Shown here: positions 15,169 through 21,737 of the stretch, piece by piece
Numbering within the stretch: the first letter of the stretch is position 1
Layout: every line of letters begins with the position of its first letter
Assembly (NCBI GenBank): GCA_964620345.1
Contig: CAZUHK010000027.1
Span: 1-21,737, forward strand
From: CAZUHK01 sp964620345
GTDB taxonomy: Bacteria; Planctomycetota; Phycisphaerae; Phycisphaerales; Zrk34
DNA: 21,737 nt
Reading direction: 5' to 3'
Program-made: the position numbers and the translations under genes
Notes under the pieces: model-generated
What the model was told of the DNA's origin: nothing
Database searches by the model: none
Seen by the model: only the letters and a program-made list of their open reading frames with translations

Positions 15169-16716
15169 TTTTTCCGCGTACCGCGGAAAGAGCACGCCCT
15201 TGCTGACCGGGCCGCCGACCTGGAGTTGGCCCCATTGGCACCACCGCTCGAGGTCGCCTGATTCGATGTCGTAGTCGCAGCCGAGCATGAGCCACAGTTG
15301 CTGAATCTTGTCCGGCAGCACGGCGACCAGGGGCAGCGAGGCGATGCGCAGGGTCTCGGCGCAGTAGTAGAGGATCGTGCCCAGTTGCTCGTGCTTTTCG
15401 GGGTCTTTGGCGAGCTTGAACGGCTGCGTCAGTTCGATGTAGCCATCCACGCCGCGCACCAGTGCCATAGCCAGCTCGACGGCGCCGGCCAGGTCGACGC
15501 CGGTAAACGCCTCGTCGAGGTTGGCGGCGAAGTCGTCGGTCTGCCGGCGGAGCTTGGTCGCCGCGGCATCGGGGTGGCCGTGGTGGGGGATCGTGCCGTC
15601 AAAGTAGCGGACGATCATGTTCGTCACGCGCGCGGCGCAATTGCCCAGCGTGTTGGCCAGGTCGGCGTTGTACACATCGACAAACTTGTCGTGGGCGAAG
15701 TCGGCGTCGGTCGCGCCCAGCGGGCCCTGCGTGGTCAGGTAGTACCGCAGTGCGTCCAGACCGAATTCCGCGACGTACTGGTCGATCTTCTCCAGGTCGA
15801 TGAAATTGCCCAGGGATTTGCTCATCTTCTTGCCCTCGCTGATCCAGAAGCTGTGGGCGTAGACCTGGTGGGGCAGCGGGCGGTCCAGGGCCATGAGCAG
15901 GGCGGGCCAGATGACCGCGTGGAACCAGAGGATGTCCTTGGCAATCAGATGATGCTGGGCCGGCCAGTAGTGGCGGCGGTCGTCGGTGTCGACGGTGGTG
16001 AGGTAGTTGAACAGGGCGTCGATCCAGACGTAGATCGTCTGCTCGTCGTCGCCGGGCATGCTGATGCCCCAACCGCCGGCGCCGGTGCGGGAGACCGGCA
16101 CGTCGTTGAGCCCGTCGCGGACGCGGGCGAGCACCTCGTTCTTGCGGGCCTCGGGCTGGACGAACCGCGGGTGGCTGTCGATGTGCGCCGCCAGGCGATC
16201 GGCATACGCGCTGAGCTTGAAGAAGTAGTTCTTCTCTTTCTTCTTCACCAGCGGCTTGCCGTTGATGGGCGATTTGTAGTCGTACTCCTTGGCCTTGTTG
16301 TCGGGGATGTACTCTTCCTGGCCGGCGTCGTACCAGCCCTCGTACTCGCCCTGGTAGACATCGCCGGAGTCGATCAGTTGTGTGACGTATTGCAGCACGC
16401 GCGACTTGTGGCGGTCCTGGCTGGTGCGGATGAAGTCATCATGGGTCATGACCAGTTTCTTGAAGGTCGCCTCGAATGCCGCGGCGTTCTCATCGGCCCA
16501 CTGCTGGGCGGTCTTGCCCCGCTCGCGGGCGGTGTCGGAGACCTTCGCGGCGTGCTCGTCGGTGCCGGTGAGGAAGAACACATCCCGACCGCGCAGGCGT
16601 TGGAACCGCGCCAGCACGTCGGCGAGCGTGGTGGTGTAGATATGGCCGATGTGGGGCCGATCGTTAACGTAATAGATCGGCGTGGTGACATAGAATGAAT
16701 CGGTCGGCTGGTTCAT
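15163..16716 (-). CDS. metG: Methionyl-tRNA synthetase
   Basis: Charges tRNA-Met; cytoplasmic class I synthetase of 517 residues. The HIGH motif is PHIGH (21-25) and the KMSKS motif is 297-301 (GKKMSKSLGNF). The connective region YEGWYDAGQEEYIP…SPINGKPLVKKKEKNYFF (125-166) has no Cys pairs, so it is a zinc-free knuckle variant. The anticodon-binding helical domain follows, and the protein stops without the C-terminal tRNA-binding (EMAP-like) domain; many bacteria have this short form. ATG 16716 begins MNQPTDSFYVTTPIYYVND as expected, although the upstream frame is open. The last codons and stop overlap the right repeat array, but the ending LFPRYAEKG looks complete. Confidence 0.96.
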   Translation of the reverse strand: MNQPTDSFYVTTPIYYVNDRPHIGHIYTTTLADVLARFQRLRGRDVFFLTGTDEHAAKVSDTARERGKTAQQWADENAAAFEATFKKLVMTHDDFIRTSQDRHKSRVLQYVTQLIDSGDVYQGEYEGWYDAGQEEYIPDNKAKEYDYKSPINGKPLVKKKEKNYFFKLSAYADRLAAHIDSHPRFVQPEARKNEVLARVRDGLNDVPVSRTGAGGWGISMPGDDEQTIYVWIDALFNYLTTVDTDDRRHYWPAQHHLIAKDILWFHAVIWPALLMALDRPLPHQVYAHSFWISEGKKMSKSLGNFIDLEKIDQYVAEFGLDALRYYLTTQGPLGATDADFAHDKFVDVYNADLANTLGNCAARVTNMIVRYFDGTIPHHGHPDAAATKLRRQTDDFAANLDEAFTGVDLAGAVELAMALVRGVDGYIELTQPFKLAKDPEKHEQLGTILYYCAETLRIASLPLVAVLPDKIQQLWLMLGCDYDIESGDLERWCQWGQLQVGGPVSKGVLFPRYAEKG

Positions 16717-16772
16717 GGCGGGCGATTGTAACGCCGGGCGGCGCCCGTCCCAAGCCGACCGGGAGGTGTCCG

Positions 16773-16967
16773 ATGAGCCCGAAGGAACAACCGCGTCCAA
16801 GCGTGTGGCGTCGGGTCGGCCGTGCGTTGTCGGCCTGGCTGCGCAGCGGACCGCGGTGCGTGGGGTGCGATCCGCCGTTCGGCAAGCCCCCCGCGCCGCG
16901 GCCCGAACGCGGCGCCGACCGCGACCGGTCGAACGCCGATCACTCGTCGGAGGGGTCTTCGAGGTAG
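16773..16967 (+). CDS. Possible small basic protein (64 aa)
   Basis: Not recognised. ATG 16773 has a strong ribosome binding site, GGGAGG (16761-16766), six bases upstream, and lies in the 223-bp divergent/terminal gap between metG and speA. The product begins MSPKEQPRPSVWRRVGRALS, has a short amphipathic basic stretch, one CVGC pair and a charged Pro/Arg-rich tail. Its last 28 bases overlap the end of speA on the other strand. In DNA this rich in GC, open frames arise by chance, so the case rests mainly on the ribosome binding site and on filling the gap. Confidence 0.42.
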   Translation: MSPKEQPRPSVWRRVGRALSAWLRSGPRCVGCDPPFGKPPAPRPERGADRDRSNADHSSEGSSR

Positions 16968-18901
16968 GTGTAGCCCGACAGGCCCGCCTCGTAATACTTC
17001 ATAAAGGCGCGTGACTCGGCGAGGGTGATGCGTTTGGCCCGCACCGCGTCCTCCACCTCGTGGCGCATCTGCTCGGCCAGCTCCTTGCCGGCAAAGCCCA
17101 CGTACGCCAGCACGTCGTTGACCGTGTCGCCGCGGACCACGTGGTTGATCCGCACATGGTCTTCGTCGTCGAGGCCCACGTGCACCGCGTGGGTGTCGCC
17201 GAACAGGTTGTGCAGATCGCCGAGGATTTCCTGGTAGGCCCCGACGAGAAACGCACCGATGTGATAGGGCGAGCCGTCGTAGGCGTGCAGCTCGAGCACG
17301 TCCTTGTCGTCGCGCAGGCCGACGAACTTGTTCACCTTGCCGTCCGAATCGCAGGTGATGTCGGCCAGGGTCGCGCGGCGCGTCGGCTTCTCGCCGTGGC
17401 GGTGCAGGGGCATGATGGGGAACAACTGATCGATCGCCCAACTGTCGGGCATCGACTGGAACAGCGAGAAGTTGCAGAAGTACGTATCGGCCAGGAACAC
17501 CGGCAGCCGCTCCAGTTCCTCGGGCACGTGCGCAAGCGTGCGCGTGTGTTTTTCGATCCGCGCGCAGGTCGTCCAGTACAGCCGCTCGGCGAACGCCCGC
17601 TGCTCCAGTGTCAGGTGCCCCAGGGCGAACAGACTCAGCGCCTGGTCGTACGCGCCGGTCGCGTCGTGGTAGGTCTCGGTGAGGTTGCGCTTGTTCAGCG
17701 ACTTGTGCGCGTCGGCCAGGTCGCGCAGCGGCTGGGGTGTATCCTCGTCCAGTGGCTCGGACAGGTCGGGCGCGTTGAACCGCTCCAGCCCCGTGGCGCC
17801 GATCACGTCGAACACCAGCACCGAGTGATACGCCACCAGCGCCCGGCCGGACTCGCTGATGAGCGTGGGGTGATCGACCTGGGCCTCATCGCACACCGCG
17901 CCGATGCGGTAGACCACGTCCGAGGCGTACTCGGCCAGCGTGTAGTTGATCGACGATTCGTAGTTGGTCTGCGACCCGTCGTAGTCCACGCCCAGCCCGC
18001 CGCCGATGTCCAGGTACTCCAGCCCGGCGCCGGCCTGCTTGAGCTGCACGTAGATCCGGGCCAGCTCGTTGACCGCTTCTTTGACGTTGCGGATGTTGGT
18101 GATCTGGCTGCCCAGGTGGAAGTGCAGCAGCGCCAGCGAGTCGGCCAGGTCGCGCTGCTTGAGGTAGTTCAGCGCATCGACCGCCTCGCCGACGAACAGG
18201 CCGAACTTGCTCCGCGGCCCGCCGCTGGTCTCCCACCGGCCCGACCCGTGCGTCGCGAGCTTCACCCGCACGCCCAGCTTGGGCTTGACCCGGTGGCGAT
18301 CGGCGTAGTGGGCCAGCAGCTCCAGCTCGCTCCACTTTTCCACGACCGGCAGCACGTTCTTGCCCAGCTTCTGGGCGAGCACGACCATCTCGATGAACTC
18401 ATCGTCCTTGAAGCCGTTGCACACGATCGGCGCGTCGGCCGGCGCCAGGGCGAGCACCGCGAGCAGCTCGGGCTTGCTGCCGGCCTCCAGCCCGAAGCCA
18501 TGCTGGGCGCCGAAGCGGCAGATCTCCTCCACCACGTGACGCGCCTGGTTGACCTTGATCGGGTACACGCCGCGGTACGCGCCGCGGTAGTCGTTCTCCG
18601 CGATCGCCGCGCCAAAGGCCCGGGCGATCTCCGCCATGCGGTGGTGCAGAATATCGGTGAACCGGACCAGCAGCGGCGGGTGGATGCCGCGGATCGCCAG
18701 GTCGTTGACCAGTTGCTTGAGGTCGATGCGGCGCGACGGGTCTCTGGTCGGCTGGGCGACGACGTGGCCGGCCTCGTTCAGGTCGAAATAACCCTTGCCC
18801 CACGCGGTGATGCCGTACGTCTCGCGCGCATCGTCGAGCGTCCAGCGGCGGGAGGGGTCGGCCGGCGGGGCGATGGCGTTGCGGTCGGCGGTGCGGCTCA
18901 T
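16940..18901 (-). CDS. speA: Biosynthetic arginine decarboxylase
   Basis: Decarboxylates arginine to agmatine, the first step of the agmatine route to putrescine and spermidine. At 653 residues it has the usual SpeA length. The PLP Lys116 is in YRGVYPIKVNQ; FHLGSQ (261-266), the phosphate-binding GGGLGVDYDGS (300-310) and ESGRAL (350-355) follow; Cys517 in DITCDSDGKV is the C-terminal active-site Cys of the partner subunit. YHIGAFLVGAYQEILGDLHN is the family signature near the end. ATG 18901 overlaps the galE stop as ATGA, implying translational coupling. Agmatinase or agmatine deiminase is not in the window. Confidence 0.96.
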   Translation of the reverse strand: MSRTADRNAIAPPADPSRRWTLDDARETYGITAWGKGYFDLNEAGHVVAQPTRDPSRRIDLKQLVNDLAIRGIHPPLLVRFTDILHHRMAEIARAFGAAIAENDYRGAYRGVYPIKVNQARHVVEEICRFGAQHGFGLEAGSKPELLAVLALAPADAPIVCNGFKDDEFIEMVVLAQKLGKNVLPVVEKWSELELLAHYADRHRVKPKLGVRVKLATHGSGRWETSGGPRSKFGLFVGEAVDALNYLKQRDLADSLALLHFHLGSQITNIRNVKEAVNELARIYVQLKQAGAGLEYLDIGGGLGVDYDGSQTNYESSINYTLAEYASDVVYRIGAVCDEAQVDHPTLISESGRALVAYHSVLVFDVIGATGLERFNAPDLSEPLDEDTPQPLRDLADAHKSLNKRNLTETYHDATGAYDQALSLFALGHLTLEQRAFAERLYWTTCARIEKHTRTLAHVPEELERLPVFLADTYFCNFSLFQSMPDSWAIDQLFPIMPLHRHGEKPTRRATLADITCDSDGKVNKFVGLRDDKDVLELHAYDGSPYHIGAFLVGAYQEILGDLHNLFGDTHAVHVGLDDEDHVRINHVVRGDTVNDVLAYVGFAGKELAEQMRHEVEDAVRAKRITLAESRAFMKYYEAGLSGYTYLEDPSDE

Positions 18902-19887
18902 GTGCCGTAGCCCTCGGGGTGTTGCTCGAACCAGTTCCAGGCCGTCCGCACGACATCGTCGATCTGCGTGTACCGCGGCGCCCAGCCGAGCTCGCGGCGG
19001 ATCTTGTCGGCGTTGGCGTAGAGCGTCGGCGGGTCGCCGGGTCGGCGGTCGGCCTGGATCACCTGGAAATCGCGCCCGCTCACCCGCCGCACCGCGTCGA
19101 TCACCTCGCGCACCGAGTAGCCCCGCCCGATGCCCAGGTTGTAGAACCGCTGATCGCCGTCGGCCAGGGTGTTCATCGCGATGATGTGCGCCGCGCACAG
19201 GTCTTGCACATGCACGTAGTCGCGGATGCACGTGCGATCGGGCGTGTCGTAGTCGGTGCCGAAAATCTTGATCGCGTCGCGCTGGCCCAGCGCCGCCTCG
19301 ATCACCACCGGGATCAGGTGCGTCTCGGGCTCGTGGTCCTCGCCCAGCGAACCGTCGGCGGCGCAACCGGCGACGTTGAAGTAACGCAGCGCCACGAAGC
19401 CGAAGCCCGGCGTGGCGTGGGCGTAGTCGGTGAGAATCCGCTCGACGAACAGCTTCGACCAGCCGTAGGGATTGATCGGCCGCTGCGGCATCGTCTCGAC
19501 GATGGGCATCCGCTCCGGCTCGCCGTAGGTCGCGCAGGTCGAGCTGAACACCATTCGATTCACGCCCGCCGCCTTCATCGCCTGCAGCAAGCTCACCGTG
19601 CCGCCGGTGTTCTTCTCGTAATAGTCGAGCGGCTGGGTCACGCTCTCGCCCACGTACGCCAGGGCCGCGAAGTGCATCACGCAGTCGATCGCGTGCTCGT
19701 CCATCGCCTTGGCCAGCACGTCGGTGTCCGCGAGGTCGGCCTGGACGAAGTCGGCGCCGTCGACCACCGCCGCACGGTGTCCGCGGTAGAGGTTGTCGAT
19801 CACCAGCACGTGATGGCCGGCCTCGAGCAACTGCTTGGCGGCGTGCGAGCCGATGTAGCCGGCTCCACCGGCGACGAGCACGTTCAT
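18898..19887 (-). CDS. galE: UDP-glucose 4-epimerase GalE
   Basis: Interconverts UDP-glucose and UDP-galactose, supplying galactose units for surface glycans. An extended SDR of 329 residues: NAD-binding GGAGYIGS (7-14), Asp31 for the adenine ribose, the catalytic Ser/Thr in FSSTCATYG (114-122) and Tyr141xxxLys145 in NPYGWSK. ALRYFNVAG and GDGTD-like substrate segments appear as DYDTPDRTCIRDYVHVQDL, diagnostic of GalE. ATG 19887 has AAGGGAT about nine bases upstream and begins MNVLVAGGAGYIG; the earlier open frame is not part of the protein. It starts 64 bp after the DUF368 gene and overlaps speA by four bases. Confidence 0.95.
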   Translation of the reverse strand: MNVLVAGGAGYIGSHAAKQLLEAGHHVLVIDNLYRGHRAAVVDGADFVQADLADTDVLAKAMDEHAIDCVMHFAALAYVGESVTQPLDYYEKNTGGTVSLLQAMKAAGVNRMVFSSTCATYGEPERMPIVETMPQRPINPYGWSKLFVERILTDYAHATPGFGFVALRYFNVAGCAADGSLGEDHEPETHLIPVVIEAALGQRDAIKIFGTDYDTPDRTCIRDYVHVQDLCAAHIIAMNTLADGDQRFYNLGIGRGYSVREVIDAVRRVSGRDFQVIQADRRPGDPPTLYANADKIRRELGWAPRYTQIDDVVRTAWNWFEQHPEGYGT

Positions 19888-19951
19888 GTTGCAAATCCCT
19901 TCAATCGCCCCGGTGCGGGCGACGGTTCGATCCGTTGACGAACTGACGATG

Positions 19952-21019
19952 CTACGGCGCGTCCGGCGCCTCATCAATCGCCCCGGCTTGTTTCTCGCGC
20001 CCCAGCCGGGCCAGCGCCGCGGTGACGATGAACCCCGCGGCGATCAGCCCGGCCGAGCTTGCCGCCTCACCGATGCCGCGCGGGGCGCGGGGGCGCGAGG
20101 GGTAATCGTCGGCTTCCACCGCCTCGCCCGTCCGCTCGTACGCCAGGGCGCCATCCTGCACCGTGACCGGCTGGTTCTTGACCAGCGCGATCTCCTCGAC
20201 GGGCACCGCTTGCTGAAACGGCCAGAGCCCGGCCACCGCGCCGACCAGCAGGCCCAGCAGCGCGCCCAGCGTGGGCTTGGGAAACCGCCGCAGCAGCAGC
20301 TTCAGCACGTTGCTCACGCCCACCACGCCGATCACCACGCCCGCGCCGATCGGCAGGGCCACGCCCAGCAGCGGCTCCTGTATCGCCGCCCAGTCGCGCT
20401 CGCCCGCCGCTTGCTTCAACGCATCGATCCCCTTGAGCACCGGCACGTACACGCCCAGCAAGAGGAACATGTACCCGCCGCTGACGCCCGGCAGGATCAT
20501 CGCGCCCGCGGCCACGACGCCGGCGAGGAACATGAACCCCGCGCCGCTCTGGCTGGTTCCGCCGCCCTCGCCGAAGCTCTGCACCCAGGCCAGCGCCGCC
20601 ATGACCGCGAACATCACCGCCGCGGCGATCCACGCCCCGATCGTCGCTGTGCCCAGCATCCGCCAGATCAGCGGCACGCCGCCGAGGGTCAGCCCGATGA
20701 ACAAGCTGAACATCACCATCGGGTGGTTGGAGACCAGCGACACCATCAGCCCGGCCAGCAGCACGATCGCCGCCAGCGCCGAGCCGACGATGCACACGAG
20801 CGTCACGATCGACCCGAGCCGAAACTTCAGCGTCGACAGATCAGCGATGGCGTCGATGAAGCGCGTGTAGACGCCGGTGGCGACGAGCATGGTCCCGCCG
20901 CTGATGCCCGGCACGAGGTTGGCCAGGCCCATGAAGGTGCCGCCGATCAGGCCGCGCACGATCGCCCCGGCGGTGGGGCGGTCTTCGGTCGGTACGCGTT
21001 GAGGCGTGTGGTCGCTCAC
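19952..21019 (-). CDS. DUF368 (PopT-type) undecaprenyl-phosphate transporter (355 aa)
   Basis: DUF368 proteins have been identified as one of two families that return undecaprenyl phosphate across the inner membrane for reuse in wall and polysaccharide synthesis. Signature motifs are NLVPGISGGTM (34-44) and ILPGVSGGYM (175-184), the paired family loops, with about eight to nine hydrophobic segments. An unconserved hydrophilic insertion (about 285-325) precedes the last membrane helix. GTG 21019 overlaps the TetR stop as GTGA (21016-21019), so it should be co-transcribed with and coupled to that regulator. With galE 64 bp downstream, a link to surface-polymer assembly is plausible but inferred. 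Confidence 0.93.
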   Translation of the reverse strand: MSDHTPQRVPTEDRPTAGAIVRGLIGGTFMGLANLVPGISGGTMLVATGVYTRFIDAIADLSTLKFRLGSIVTLVCIVGSALAAIVLLAGLMVSLVSNHPMVMFSLFIGLTLGGVPLIWRMLGTATIGAWIAAAVMFAVMAALAWVQSFGEGGGTSQSGAGFMFLAGVVAAGAMILPGVSGGYMFLLLGVYVPVLKGIDALKQAAGERDWAAIQEPLLGVALPIGAGVVIGVVGVSNVLKLLLRRFPKPTLGALLGLLVGAVAGLWPFQQAVPVEEIALVKNQPVTVQDGALAYERTGEAVEADDYPSRPRAPRGIGEAASSAGLIAAGFIVTAALARLGREKQAGAIDEAPDAP

Positions 21020-21675
21020 AAGAGCGTGACATCATCCTCATCCGCCGGTTCGCTGGCAACAGGGGCTTGGGCGGCAGCGGGGCGGGGCGAGGGTGCGTCA
21101 AGGGCCTGCGTGTGGCCGAGCATGAGCAGGCCGTGGGTCATCGCCCAGCGTTGGCCGGCCGGCTCGTCGCCGCCCAGCGCCGCCGACCAGTGGCGGATCA
21201 GCCGCTCGACCATCGCCGGCAGGGCGGGCCGGCCGTCCGGGCCGTGGGTCTGCCCGGCCAGCCAGAACATCAGCCGGTACAACTCGGCGTGCTCGGTAGC
21301 GCACTGTACGTACCGTTGAATCGACACCTCGACGCTCGCGCCGTGCTCGATCGCCTGCACCGCCGGCCGCATCGCCCATTCGGCCACGGCCAGCAGCAGC
21401 GTCCGCTTATCCTCGAAATGCCGATAGATGCTGCCGACTGCGCAGCCCAGGCGCGCGGCGATGATGCGGATCGTCGTCCCATCGTAACCGTGCTCGGCGA
21501 AGCACGCGGCGGTCGCCTTGACGATCTGCTCGGGCCGCAGCGGCCCCGGCTTGACACGGTCGTGGCCATCAGTGCGTGGCGCGGCGGCGACCGTCGCTGG
21601 CAGCTTCACCTCGACCGACGAGAAACCGGCTTTGGCCAGAACGGTGCGGCGGACGCGGGTGGGGGGTGTCGACAA
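21016..21675 (-). CDS. TetR/AcrR-family transcriptional regulator (219 aa)
   Basis: A dimeric repressor with the DNA-binding domain at residues 47-95: IVKATAACFAEHGYDGTTIRIIAARLGCAVGSIYRHFEDK, the classic TetR helix-turn-helix. The C-terminal ligand domain is unlike any I know, and the tail is Pro/Ala-rich and acidic. An unusual 46-residue basic N-terminal extension precedes the helix-turn-helix. The start is taken as TTG 21675: the strong site GGAGGTGA lies five bases upstream of it, while the alternative GTG at 21681 is part of that site. The stop overlaps the PopT gene start. It probably controls its own operon and perhaps PopT; the ligand is unknown. Confidence 0.88.
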   Translation of the reverse strand: MSTPPTRVRRTVLAKAGFSSVEVKLPATVAAAPRTDGHDRVKPGPLRPEQIVKATAACFAEHGYDGTTIRIIAARLGCAVGSIYRHFEDKRTLLLAVAEWAMRPAVQAIEHGASVEVSIQRYVQCATEHAELYRLMFWLAGQTHGPDGRPALPAMVERLIRHWSAALGGDEPAGQRWAMTHGLLMLGHTQALDAPSPRPAAAQAPVASEPADEDDVTLL

Positions 21676-21704
21676 GGTCACCTCCGTGTGAACCTCTAGT
21701 CCTT

Positions 21705-21728
21705 AAACCAGCGTGATGTTTGCGGTTT
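21705..21728. promoter_or_regulatory. Possible operator upstream of the TetR gene
   Basis: AAACCAGC (21705-21712) and GCGGTTT (21722-21728) form an imperfect inverted repeat separated by nine bases, about 30 bases upstream of the TetR start. Position and size suit an autoregulatory TetR site, but the symmetry is short and one base is bulged. Confidence 0.2.
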
Positions 21729-21737
21729 GGGGGATCG

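Noticed and set aside
16940..19894. A single 984-codon open frame covering both speA and galE
   Set aside because: The first third is a shifted frame of galE; galE itself is complete in its own frame with its own start, stop and ribosome binding site. The open frame is an effect of high GC.

Overview
The window looks like chromosomal DNA of a Planctomycetota bacterium, most likely of the Phycisphaerae type. The grounds are high GC (about 65-70%), a secreted PQQ-type beta-propeller beginning with the planctomycete-style DWPNYRGPHHDG motif, an MgtE of the 'SDMSGCSGNQ' kind, and a large membrane-anchored coiled-coil protein whose ending resembles planctomycetal MoxR/BatA-neighbourhood proteins. 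These assignments rest on recognition by eye, not on a search. Two 10-N blocks (5171-5180, 8113-8122) show that it is a scaffolded, probably metagenomic, assembly. No rRNA, tRNA, CRISPR array or phage module was seen.

Layout. 1-2232: a membrane/coiled-coil protein on the minus strand, then a 370-bp divergent spacer with a palindromic -10 region. 2233-3426: a 59-residue zinc-ribbon protein, dapA and a clear terminator. 3448-5347 (minus): a cupin gene interrupted by an N block, overlapping by ATGA a collapsed zinc alcohol dehydrogenase remnant, then the PQQ beta-propeller gene. 5484-6416: a CHAD-domain protein, tail to tail with a small membrane protein. 6883-9313 (minus): a DEAD-box-family RNA helicase (motif II DEVD, second N block) followed by an aldo/keto reductase, separated by an inverted-repeat element. 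9542-10729: alanine racemase. 10847-12247 (minus): mgtE. 12371-13936: a GH3-family protein. 13958-16716 (minus): metG, a four-helix-bundle (S23/IVS-type) gene inside inverted arrays of 8-bp repeats, then pdxJ. 16773-16967: a small plus-strand ORF with a strong ribosome binding site. 16940-21675 (minus): TetR regulator, DUF368/PopT-type undecaprenyl-phosphate transporter, galE and speA, closely packed with overlapping starts and stops.

Most genes are housekeeping. Several feed the cell envelope: dapA (diaminopimelate/lysine), alr (D-alanine), PopT (lipid carrier recycling) and galE (UDP-galactose). Others serve cofactors, polyamines or translation: pdxJ, speA and metG. PdxJ leads to PLP, which Alr and SpeA use. 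The least ordinary item is the 461-bp cassette between metG and pdxJ (14708-15168). It has lower GC, carries one four-helix-bundle ORF, and is bounded by inverted arrays of an 8-bp unit that supply the stop codons of metG and of the cassette ORF and end exactly at the likely pdxJ start codon. The second is the alcohol dehydrogenase remnant at 4754-4941, whose two ends meet in a heptamer that could have served as deletion microhomology.
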